Assembly: GCA_002432545.1 (NCBI GenBank)
Contig: DJFR01000129.1
Span: 2,504-7,660 of the forward strand
Reading direction: 5' to 3'
DNA length: 5,157 nt
Source: Flammeovirgaceae bacterium UBA5867
GTDB lineage: Bacteria; Bacteroidota; Bacteroidia; Cytophagales; Cyclobacteriaceae
In this document: positions 1-5,127 of the stretch, one piece after another
Layout of the letters: each line of letters opens with the position of its first letter
How positions within the stretch are numbered: the stretch's first letter is position 1
The notes under the pieces: generated by a model
What the model was told of the DNA's origin: nothing
Database searches by the model: none
Seen by the model: the letters and a program-made list of their open reading frames with translations, nothing else
Translations under genes and position numbers: made by a program

Positions 1-1289
1 TCGTGCAGAATAGACATCAGGTTGTGATACCAGTTGATGTGACTCTCCAATATTTCGCCACTGCGCGGATCCGTAACAATGGGGCCGGCAGCATTCGCTA
101 TGGAAGAAGGTTTATATACAAGCGCAGAGTGTCTCGAATCTTCCAGGCTCCAGTCAGGGTATGTTTGTGGATCCGGTGCTTCGCGTGCCTGTATTGCATT
201 TTTAAATCCGGCTCGTTCAAATGCAACCTGCCAGTCTTCTATACCTTGTTTTAAATAGGGCACCCACTTTTTAGGTGTTGCCGGATCGATATAGTATATA
301 ATTGGTTTTTGTGGTTCAACAAGTTCTCCATTCCTGTATCGCGCCATGTCTTCCGGTTTGGGTTCGAGTCGCCACCGCTTGATATAGCTTACTACTTTTA
401 CACCTTGCGGGTTTGCATCATAATCAGTATAGCGCTCGGTAAAATATCCTACACGCCTGTCGGCAAAGCGTTTCCGCATGGGTGTCTTTGGTAGCAATAC
501 AATGGATGTATTCAATTCCAGTGTAAACGTGTTATCGCTGGTTGATTCATCGTATGTTTTGATGGTGCGGATCTCCAGGTTTAACGGATAGGACTTTACA
601 TCTTTAATATAGCTCATGTTGGGAATGATGCCCCCGATGCGCAATGTCTTTTTGGAAGATGCGCTGAAGAACAATACATCGTTGGTGCCGTTGATATAGT
701 CTGTTATATCAATCACACTTCCTTTACCACGGGGTGAGTAGGCGCCAATTCCAAAGGCTGCCACAAGTGGTTGCAGGTTGGAACGTACCACAGCATTATA
801 CATAGCGTTCGTACTATCGCCTGCATTATCCTGATACGAAATTCTGCGAAGAAATATTTTATGCGATGGACCTTTTTCAAATCGTACGATCGTGTTACCG
901 ATCTGATCGCCCGCATAGCCTATATATTCCTGTCGCACACCGGCAGCACCTTGTGCTATACGACTTACAATGAGCAGATCGCGGCCGAGTAAACTATCCG
1001 GAATTTCAAAGTAATACTGATCATCTACTTTATGTACGGTAAACAGACCCTTGCGTGTGATGGCGTTGGGTTTAATAAGACTATAGTATTTACTCGGTGC
1101 GGTTAACTGCGCATTTCCGGCAGGCACCGAGGACGGAGTCTCGGTAGTGTCGCGCCTGATTGTGTCTTGCAAAAGAAGACGGTTGAAGATAAGAGCGGTA
1201 GTGTCAGGAGGCGTGGTTACAATCGGGTTCTGTCCATGCGATTGTGTCCATGCCGTAAAAACAAGTATAAGAATAATGATACTTCGCAT
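1..1289 (-). CDS. Secreted zinc-dependent metalloprotease, DUF5118/DUF5117 family (N-terminal part, cut by window edge)
   Basis: The frame is open from an ATG at 1289 down to the left edge, giving 429 codons with no stop, so the gene is partial at its 3' end. Residues 1-19 form a signal peptide (hydrophobic IIILILVFTAW, likely cleavage after Ser-His-Gly before Gln20), which predicts export. A T/P-rich spacer covers roughly 21-65. Residues about 67-112, with GLFTVHKVDDQYYFEIPDSL and then LLIVSRI, fit DUF5118. Residues about 118-310 fit DUF5117 and contain the family-typical ADRRVGYF at 276-283. The part near 328-429 (YYIDPATPKKWVPYLKQGIEDW, HINWYHNLMSILH) is the lead-in to the catalytic DUF4953-type region. 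Family members usually run to about 800 residues and carry HExxH in the missing half, so catalysis is inferred, not seen. The likely role is peptide or protein degradation in the periplasm or outside the cell; the substrate is unknown. No Shine-Dalgarno sequence is evident upstream. Confidence 0.9.
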   Translation of the reverse strand, partial: MRSIIILILVFTAWTQSHGQNPIVTTPPDTTALIFNRLLLQDTIRRDTTETPSSVPAGNAQLTAPSKYYSLIKPNAITRKGLFTVHKVDDQYYFEIPDSLLGRDLLIVSRIAQGAAGVRQEYIGYAGDQIGNTIVRFEKGPSHKIFLRRISYQDNAGDSTNAMYNAVVRSNLQPLVAAFGIGAYSPRGKGSVIDITDYINGTNDVLFFSASSKKTLRIGGIIPNMSYIKDVKSYPLNLEIRTIKTYDESTSDNTFTLELNTSIVLLPKTPMRKRFADRRVGYFTERYTDYDANPQGVKVVSYIKRWRLEPKPEDMARYRNGELVEPQKPIIYYIDPATPKKWVPYLKQGIEDWQVAFERAGFKNAIQAREAPDPQTYPDWSLEDSRHSALVYKPSSIANAAGPIVTDPRSGEILESHINWYHNLMSILH

Positions 1290-1551
1290 ACGTACTCACA
1301 TTTTCAAATAGTAAAAATAACTGCATAACGGGTAAAGAGGTTCGTACAGTCATCCGCTTTATACGTTCTATATCGAAAAAAATATGAACTGTCCGTTTTT
1401 ACCACAGTCACATAAGTAACATGTCCACAGCATTCCTCAACAACTTTGATTTTTTAAATGCTTTTACAGCGCTGTATTGCCAGGCATAGTTTTGTTGATA
1501 ACGGATTGCATAAAAGTTAATTATTTCTAAAACAAAAATCATTACAGTGCT
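1290..1551. promoter_or_regulatory. Divergent intergenic region between the metalloprotease and the PepSY-like gene
   Basis: This 262-bp AT-rich stretch separates two genes read away from each other, so it should carry both promoters. No convincing ORF is present. It contains the perfect 12-bp palindrome TACAGCGCTGTA at 1465-1476, located 75 bp before the plus-strand ATG. On the plus strand a TTTG at 1491-1494 is followed by TAAAAGTT at 1511-1518, only a weak match to a -33/-7 pair. The A-rich bases 1529-1537 just before the ATG may aid ribosome loading. No Shine-Dalgarno sequence is clear. Confidence 0.4.
1305..1336 (-). promoter_or_regulatory. Possible Bacteroidota-type promoter for the metalloprotease gene
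   Basis: Read on the minus strand, TTTA (1336 to 1333), 20 bases, then ACTATTTG (1312 to 1305) resembles the Bacteroidota -33 TTTG / -7 TANNTTTG pattern. The match is imperfect, with no T at the first position and C in place of A at the second. A start site about 7 bases past the -7 box would leave a leader of roughly 9-10 nt before the ATG at 1289. This is a weak call. Confidence 0.22.
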
Positions 1552-1926
1552 ATGAAAAAGCTAGTGTTATTATTTGCCGGAATGTTTATGTTAGGCATTG
1601 TGGCCGTGAACGCGCAACAGGTTGATACAACAGGTGTAACTCCATCAGCTCCATCAACTCAACAACAACCATCTGCTACACAGCAGCCATCAGATCAGTA
1701 CATTCAGAAAGATTATGAAACTGTGAAATCAGCAGATGTACCATCATCTTTGAGAACTACATTGAAAGGTTCTGAATATACCGGTTGGGAAAGTGGATCT
1801 GTATACCGTAACAAAACTAACAACGGTTACATGGTTCGCATCGGTTCAGGCGATCAAACTAAAAACTACTATTTCGACAAAGGCGGTAAACGCATACAGG
1901 ACCCAGGTTCAAGCAGCAGACCATAG
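1552..1926 (+). CDS. Small exported protein with Q/P/S-rich linker and PepSY-like C-terminal domain
   Basis: This is a 124-residue protein. Residues 1-21 are a textbook signal peptide (MKKLVLLFAG..., Val-Asn-Ala then Gln22), so the mature protein is probably periplasmic or secreted; no lipobox is present. Residues 22-50 are low-complexity (Thr, Pro, Ser, Gln) and look like a flexible linker. Residues about 53-116 hold the pattern VPSSL (63-67), a central Trp (W79), alternating strands (VYRNK, GYMVRIG) and finally NYYFDKGGKRI (105-115). This order resembles the PepSY-like / beta-lactamase-inhibitor-like proteins common in Bacteroidota, where the end typically reads Y-x-F-D-x-x-G-K. Function is unknown; the family is thought to bind or inhibit other proteins, which is background and not shown here. 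The gene is monocistronic: it diverges from the metalloprotease, converges on the DUF4349 gene and ends at a hairpin terminator. Confidence 0.85.
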   Translation: MKKLVLLFAGMFMLGIVAVNAQQVDTTGVTPSAPSTQQQPSATQQPSDQYIQKDYETVKSADVPSSLRTTLKGSEYTGWESGSVYRNKTNNGYMVRIGSGDQTKNYYFDKGGKRIQDPGSSSRP

Positions 1927-1954
1927 GTTCTGAGCTAATAGGTTTCTGAAGAAC

Positions 1955-1987
1955 AAAAAAACCGGCTGATAGTTGCCGGTTTTTTTT
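1955..1987. terminator. Bidirectional Rho-independent terminator between convergent genes
   Basis: ACCGGC (1961-1966) pairs with GCCGGT (1975-1980) around an 8-base loop. A run of A precedes (1955-1961) and a run of T follows (1980-1987), so both RNA strands end in a GC stem plus U tract. It lies 28 bp after the stop of the plus-strand PepSY-like gene and 24 bp from the stop of the minus-strand DUF4349 gene, the right place to serve both. Confidence 0.88.
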
Positions 1988-2010
1988 ATTTATATACCTA
2001 TATATAATTG

Positions 2011-2877
2011 TCAGGCTTGTTTATAGGGTAGCGGTCTTCTTTTAAAGAATTTAAGATAGATGATGATCAACGCGGCAATGATCAATACCGGCCATATATA
2101 TACCAGAGCGATAACCAGTGTGATTAAGCCTTCCCTGCCGGTTGCCATAGCGTCTTTGAATTTATCTTTCCAGGTGATTGTATCGGCTGCGGCTACTTCC
2201 TGCGATATAGTCTGGTAAAACTCAAGATTAATCGTGCTATAGCTTACCTGCTCTTTCAGGTAATTCATGCGACTGATGGTAGCTTCGATCTCTTCGTGCA
2301 GCGCACCAATCTGTTGCTCGGCATTCAGCAGTTCTTCAATAGTGCCCGCTTTTTTCCGCAATATATCCATATAGCGCTCTTCCACTTCACGTTTTGTTTT
2401 CAAACGTGACTCCAGGTCTACAAATTCTTTGGATGCATCGGTAGTGTTCACATCGCGAAAGTTTACAAAGCGTGCCTCTTTGTCTATATCTTTCAACAGA
2501 TCGTAAAAGAATTCACTTTGTACGCGAATGGAAAGTTTGTTTTCAAGAATAGGATTCTCCAGTCGCAGGTTTGATGCTGAAATATAGGCCGGATATTTTT
2601 TTATGGCCGCCTCTATATTTTCAGTGGCACGCTTTACATTCTCTACTTCAAAACGATAGTTAACGGTTTTGATAAGTTTTGTTTTACCATCGGAGTATAG
2701 ATCACGCTGTGGCTGAGGCGTAGCGGCCAGTTGATTTTGTGTGAGCTTGCTTTCAGCAGCGGCCAGTTGTTCATCCGAGATGGTATCGGTGTCTGCAGAA
2801 GGTTCAGCCTCCTGTTTAACTCCGCAGGCAGAAAAAAGACAAAGCGATACCAGGAAAATATACCACGTATTTTTCAT
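2011..2877 (-). CDS. DUF4349 lipoprotein with coiled coil and C-terminal membrane helix
   Basis: The protein has 288 residues when started at the ATG at 2877. An in-frame ATG at 2922 would add 15 residues ahead of the signal sequence, so the inner start is preferred. Residues 1-18 are a lipoprotein signal peptide (MKNTWYIFLVSLCLFSAC, lipid on Cys18). Residues 19-60 are a charged, probably disordered spacer. Residues about 66-222 fit DUF4349: TKLIKTVNYRFEVENVKRAT, then LSIRVQSEFFYDLLKDI, a coiled coil about 152-211 (EFVDLESRLKTKREVEERY through IEATISRMNYLKEQ), and STINLEFYQ closing the sheet. Residues about 251-275 form a strong membrane helix followed by basic residues KFFKRR. Lipid at one end and a helix at the other suggest a protein held in the inner membrane at both ends, or one bridging two membranes. 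The molecular role of DUF4349 proteins is not settled. The gene is read away from the ECF operon and is separated from the next upstream gene by a terminator. Confidence 0.9.
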   Translation of the reverse strand: MKNTWYIFLVSLCLFSACGVKQEAEPSADTDTISDEQLAAAESKLTQNQLAATPQPQRDLYSDGKTKLIKTVNYRFEVENVKRATENIEAAIKKYPAYISASNLRLENPILENKLSIRVQSEFFYDLLKDIDKEARFVNFRDVNTTDASKEFVDLESRLKTKREVEERYMDILRKKAGTIEELLNAEQQIGALHEEIEATISRMNYLKEQVSYSTINLEFYQTISQEVAAADTITWKDKFKDAMATGREGLITLVIALVYIWPVLIIAALIIIYLKFFKRRPLPYKQA

Positions 2878-3053
2878 AATGATGTTGTTAAATGGTAGAG
2901 AGAAAAATTTCGGTGTGGACAATACGCTATCTGCAGCATGCGCATGCCGGAATAGTATATTGTCAGAATTTTTTGAAATTGGTGTGTGCGTTATAGAAGG
3001 AAACGCGCGAAGGAATTTTTTCTCCGTGGCCGGTTGGAGAAATACGAAAAGAG
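2878..3053 (-). promoter_or_regulatory. Upstream region of the DUF4349 gene
   Basis: About 175 bp lie between the upstream gene's terminator and the DUF4349 start, so this gene probably has its own promoter here. I could not place a good TTTG / TANNTTTG pair on the minus strand. Two symmetric elements are visible: the perfect 12-bp palindrome GCATGCGCATGC at 2936-2947, and a 5-bp inverted repeat TCTCC / GGAGA at 3021-3025 and 3036-3040. Neither has a known role. Confidence 0.3.
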
Positions 3054-3086
3054 AAAAGCTGACCGTTGTTTATGCGGTCAGCTTTT
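3054..3086 (-). terminator. Hairpin terminator of the small lipoprotein gene
   Basis: AAAAGCTGACCG (3054-3065) pairs perfectly over 12 bp with CGGTCAGCTTTT (3075-3086) around the 9-base loop 3066-3074. It starts 8 bp past the stop codon of the minus-strand gene at 3095-3280. On that strand the stem ends in TTTT followed by CTCTTTT, a moderate U tract. The position and stem strength make a terminator the best reading, and it should separate this gene from the DUF4349 gene. Confidence 0.8.
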
Positions 3087-3094
3087 ATTTTTGG

Positions 3095-3280
3095 CTAGTG
3101 AGTTGTAGCAGCAGTATCTGCAGGAGCTTCTACCTGAGTAGTGTCTGGCTCAGCAACCTCTGTTGAAGTTGTGTCAGCAGCAGGAGTAGTTTCTTGCTCA
3201 GATGCAGTTTTTTTAGGTTCGCAAGATGCGAGAACAACAAGGCAAAGTATGCCAAAAGCGAATTTCAATGTGTTTTTCAT
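3095..3280 (-). CDS. Small low-complexity lipoprotein, unknown function
   Basis: This 61-residue protein starts at the ATG at 3280. Residues 1-20 are a clear lipoprotein signal (MKNTLKFAFGILCLVVLASC, lipobox Leu-Ala-Ser-Cys, lipid on Cys20). The mature part of about 42 residues is built almost only of Thr, Ala, Glu, Asp, Pro, Ser, Val and Gln with loose repeats (PAADTT, EPDTT, PADTA) and ends TTH. It should be disordered, acidic and tethered to a membrane. I recognise no domain. Its reality is supported by the signal peptide, the promoter-like elements upstream, and a strong terminator right after the stop. It is divergent from the ECF sigma operon and shares a 115-bp control region with it, so co-regulation is plausible but unproven. 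Confidence 0.8.
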   Translation of the reverse strand: MKNTLKFAFGILCLVVLASCEPKKTASEQETTPAADTTSTEVAEPDTTQVEAPADTAATTH

Positions 3281-3312
3281 GACTTATTGGTTTAAAAATT
3301 TCCTTTCATACC

Positions 3313-3341
3313 CAAACCTTTGAAAGGTCACCCAACACAAA
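3313..3341 (-). promoter_or_regulatory. Putative promoter of the small lipoprotein gene
   Basis: On the minus strand TTTG (3341 to 3338), 17 bases, then AAGGTTTG (3320 to 3313) matches the Bacteroidota TTTG / TANNTTTG pattern except for the first base of the -7 box. The spacing is slightly short compared with the usual 19 or so. A start near 3306 would give a leader of about 25 nt before the ATG at 3280. The -7 box overlaps an ACCCAA motif copy at 3310-3315. Confidence 0.4.
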
Positions 3342-3365
3342 AGATATTTTTCTTTGGGTTACCTT
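3324..3365. repeat. Interrupted inverted repeat in the divergent control region (possible operator)
   Basis: AAGGTCACCCAA (3324-3335) and TTGGGTTACCTT (3354-3365) are reverse complements at 11 of 12 positions, separated by 18 bp. The arm centres are 30 bp apart, close to three helical turns. The spacer itself adds AAAA / TTTT symmetry (3339-3342 with 3347-3350). The element spans the region between the two divergent gene starts and overlaps the putative -33 element of the small lipoprotein gene. A further ACCCAA copy lies at 3310-3315. It most likely is a double-stranded protein-binding site, since it sits upstream of both predicted start sites. Confidence 0.6.
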
Positions 3366-3378
3366 CGCAGCACTTTTG
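3347..3378 (+). promoter_or_regulatory. Weak candidate promoter of the ECF sigma operon
   Basis: CACTTTTG at 3371-3378 fits the -7 pattern TANNTTTG except for its first base. A T-rich TTTT (3347-3350) lies 20 bp upstream, in -33 position, but lacks the G. A start near 3385 would leave a leader of only about 11 nt before the TTG start at 3396. The operon may instead use a promoter recognised by its own sigma factor, which cannot be judged from one site. Confidence 0.25.
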
Positions 3379-3395
3379 TATAAAATCGACTTTCA

Positions 3396-3965
3396 TTGAA
3401 CGTGTATTATTTTGACGAGCTGATCGTTTCAGAGATCAAGAAGAAAAATGAAGTAGCGCTCCGGGAGCTCTACAAATCGCATTATCCGATGATTGTGAAC
3501 CTGATTCGGTCCAATAACGGCACGGAGGAGGAGGCTAAGGATATTTACCAGGAAGCTGTAATTGCTTTTTATGAAAAAGTACAGCAACCTGATTTTATAC
3601 TTACCTGCAAAATTAAAACATACCTCTATGCGGTGTGCCGCAGGCTGTGGCTTAAACAGCTCGCGGTGAAGAAGCGCTATCACGGCAATATACAGGAGAC
3701 TGAAACTTTTCTGGGTATTGAAGAGGAGATGGTGACAATCGAAGACAACGAGCAACGGTTTATTCGAATGCGCGAATCACTTGAAAGTCTGGGTGAACCG
3801 TGCCGTGGCATCCTCGAAGATTTTTATATGCATGATCTTTCGATGGAGGCAATCCGCGACAAGTTTGGCTATACCAATGCAGACAATGCCAAGAACCAGA
3901 AGTATAAATGTCTGCAACGACTGAAGAAATTATTTTTTGCAACGTATAAAGAAGACCTTCCATGA
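3396..3965 (+). CDS. ECF-type RNA polymerase sigma factor (sigma-70 family)
   Basis: The protein has 189 residues and acts in the cytoplasm, directing RNA polymerase to a dedicated set of promoters. Sigma region 2 covers about 20-92: helix NEVALRELYKSHYPMIVNLI, core-binding DIYQEAVIAFYEKV (49-62), and the -10 recognition helix TYLYAVCRRLWLKQLAVKKR (75-94). A short linker follows, then region 4 at about 122-180 with a helix-turn-helix (LSMEAIRDKFGYTNADNAKNQKYKCLQRL region, 148-176). The length is normal for an ECF factor, and no extra domain is present. The start is unusual: an in-frame TAA at 3381-3383 rules out a longer protein, and the only start codons before the conserved helix are TTG at 3396 and GTG at 3402; the first in-frame ATG is residue 32, already inside region 2. 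No Shine-Dalgarno sequence is visible. The stop overlaps the next start (ATGA, 3962-3965), indicating translational coupling to its presumed anti-sigma partner. Confidence 0.92.
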   Translation: MNVYYFDELIVSEIKKKNEVALRELYKSHYPMIVNLIRSNNGTEEEAKDIYQEAVIAFYEKVQQPDFILTCKIKTYLYAVCRRLWLKQLAVKKRYHGNIQETETFLGIEEEMVTIEDNEQRFIRMRESLESLGEPCRGILEDFYMHDLSMEAIRDKFGYTNADNAKNQKYKCLQRLKKLFFATYKEDLP

Positions 3966-5053
3966 ACGCTGATCAAGCACTCTACGAATTACTGGACGAT
4001 TACTTTTCCGGAAAGCTTACTGCCGAAGATGCTGAGGCCGTAGAGAATAAATTAAAGAGTGATCCGGATTTTAACGCGAAGGCAAAGCAACATAAAGCCA
4101 TGCGCGATGCCATGAAGTTTTACAACAGCCGTGTAGAACTGAAACATATGCTGGACAGCGCACACCTGGAAGTAGAAGAAACTAAACCTGTTGTGTTGCA
4201 ACCGGCAGTTGTAAGCGGATGGAAAAAATACTGGCCGATGACAGCCGTAGCAGCTTCAATCGCGATGGTAAGTATATTGGGTACGCTGTGGATGACACAA
4301 TCGCTCGAAACCAAACAGACTGCTATCTATAAAGAGCTGCGCAGAAATGTAGACCAGATCAAACATTCGCAGAAGATGCTGATGAAAGATATAGCACAGT
4401 CGATGGATAAAGGCAAGCAACCGGTGCCGGGTAAATATGCCGGTTCAGGTTTTCTCATTTCATCAAACGGTTATGTGGCCACCAGCTATCACGTTGTAAA
4501 GGAAGCTGACTCGGTATTTATAGAGAACGAAAAATTTGGCAGACAAAAAGTAACAATCGTACTGCGCGATCCTGCCAATGATATAGCCGTGTTGAAATTG
4601 ATGAACGATTCCATTGCCTATACTACACGTGCACTTCCCTATGCTATAGCAAAAGATGAGGCCAATCTAGGTGAACATGTTTTTACCCTGGGCTTTCCAC
4701 GTGAAGATATAGTATTTGGAGAAGGCTCGATCAGTGCTTCAACAGGCTATAGCCAGAATCCGAATTCATACCAGGTATCGGTGCCGGTAAACCCGGGTAA
4801 CAGCGGTGGACCATTGTTCAATGAAAGTGGCGACCTTGTCGGAATCATCAGCGGTATACAAACTGAAACACTGGGGGCAGCGTTTGCTATCAAATCAACC
4901 GTTATAATGGATGCCATCTCCAAAGCATCACTTGATACACTGGCCCGTCCCTTCGTACTACCAAAATATAGCACCCTGAAAAACTCCAGCCGCATACAGC
5001 AAGTAAAACGCTGGAAAGACTATGTGTTTGTGGTGCAAGTCTACAAGAACTAG
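3962..5053 (+). CDS. Membrane fusion of anti-sigma-like domain and HtrA/DegS-type trypsin-like protease
   Basis: The protein has 363 residues. Residues 1-55 (ELLDDYFSGKLTAEDAEAVE, then KLKSDPDFNAKAKQHKAMRD) match the N-terminal pattern of Bacteroidota anti-sigma factors: L-x-x-Y-x-x-G-x-L-x-x-x-[DE] followed by a helix ending in a D-P-x-F-type turn. One membrane helix lies at about 93-112, with a basic/aromatic WKKYW just before it, predicting a cytoplasmic N-terminus and periplasmic C-terminus. Residues about 113-150 form a charged helix, possibly a coiled coil. Residues about 158-320 are a trypsin-like domain (Trypsin_2 / S1C-like) with GSGFLISSNGYVATSYHVV (catalytic His177), DPANDIAVLKL (Asp207) and VNPGNSGGPL (nucleophile Ser281), so the triad is intact. 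There is no PDZ domain; only about 40 residues follow, ending DYVFVVQVYKN. The chain has no cysteine, ruling out a zinc-type anti-sigma domain. The ATGA overlap with the ECF gene supports a functional pair. Binding of the sigma factor is inferred from pattern and context. Confidence 0.88.
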   Translation: MNADQALYELLDDYFSGKLTAEDAEAVENKLKSDPDFNAKAKQHKAMRDAMKFYNSRVELKHMLDSAHLEVEETKPVVLQPAVVSGWKKYWPMTAVAASIAMVSILGTLWMTQSLETKQTAIYKELRRNVDQIKHSQKMLMKDIAQSMDKGKQPVPGKYAGSGFLISSNGYVATSYHVVKEADSVFIENEKFGRQKVTIVLRDPANDIAVLKLMNDSIAYTTRALPYAIAKDEANLGEHVFTLGFPREDIVFGEGSISASTGYSQNPNSYQVSVPVNPGNSGGPLFNESGDLVGIISGIQTETLGAAFAIKSTVIMDAISKASLDTLARPFVLPKYSTLKNSSRIQQVKRWKDYVFVVQVYKN

Positions 5054-5127
5054 CTGTGAGCTTTTAGCTGCGAGGTGCGAGAAAAGAATAGAAAAAAAGT
5101 TCCAGGCTGCTGGCTACTAGCTGCAGG
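5052..5127. repeat. Degenerate GCTGCGAG / GCTGCTGGC-like short repeats downstream of the protease gene
   Basis: Right after the stop codon come AGCTGTGAGC (5052-5061), AGCTGCGAGG (5066-5075) and TGCGAG (5076-5081), then an A-rich spacer and GGCTGCTGGCTACTAGCTGC (5105-5124). The units share an AGCTGCgaG core and are imperfect. Such AGCT/GCTGC-rich degenerate arrays occur between genes in some Bacteroidota genomes. No gene and no clear GC hairpin with a U tract was found from 5054 to the window end. Confidence 0.4.

Noticed and set aside
713..992. Open frames of about 70 codons on both strands inside the metalloprotease gene
   Set aside because: They are out of frame with a continuous, family-typical coding sequence and have no recognisable features.
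2878..2922. In-frame upstream ATG at 2922 extending the DUF4349 protein by 15 residues
   Set aside because: It would place MSTPKFFSLPFNNII ahead of a complete lipoprotein signal peptide. The ATG at 2877 gives the normal signal length.
2936..2947. Perfect palindrome GCATGCGCATGC upstream of the DUF4349 gene
   Set aside because: It is composed of a repeated GCATGC unit and has no visible relation to a promoter element. It is noted in the feature list but too weak to present as an operator.
3021..3040. TCTCC / GGAGA inverted repeat next to a T run, considered as a terminator
   Set aside because: The stem is only 5 bp and the T run precedes it on the plus strand while no plus-strand gene ends here. 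On the minus strand the stem is followed by A, not T.
2741..3166. Plus-strand open frame of 141 codons across the two lipoprotein genes
   Set aside because: It lies antisense to two genes with clear signal peptides, crosses a terminator hairpin, and its product shows no domain or plausible composition.
4747..4995. Minus-strand open frame of 82 codons inside the protease domain
   Set aside because: It is the complement of the catalytic Ser region (NPGNSGGPL), which is clearly coding on the plus strand.
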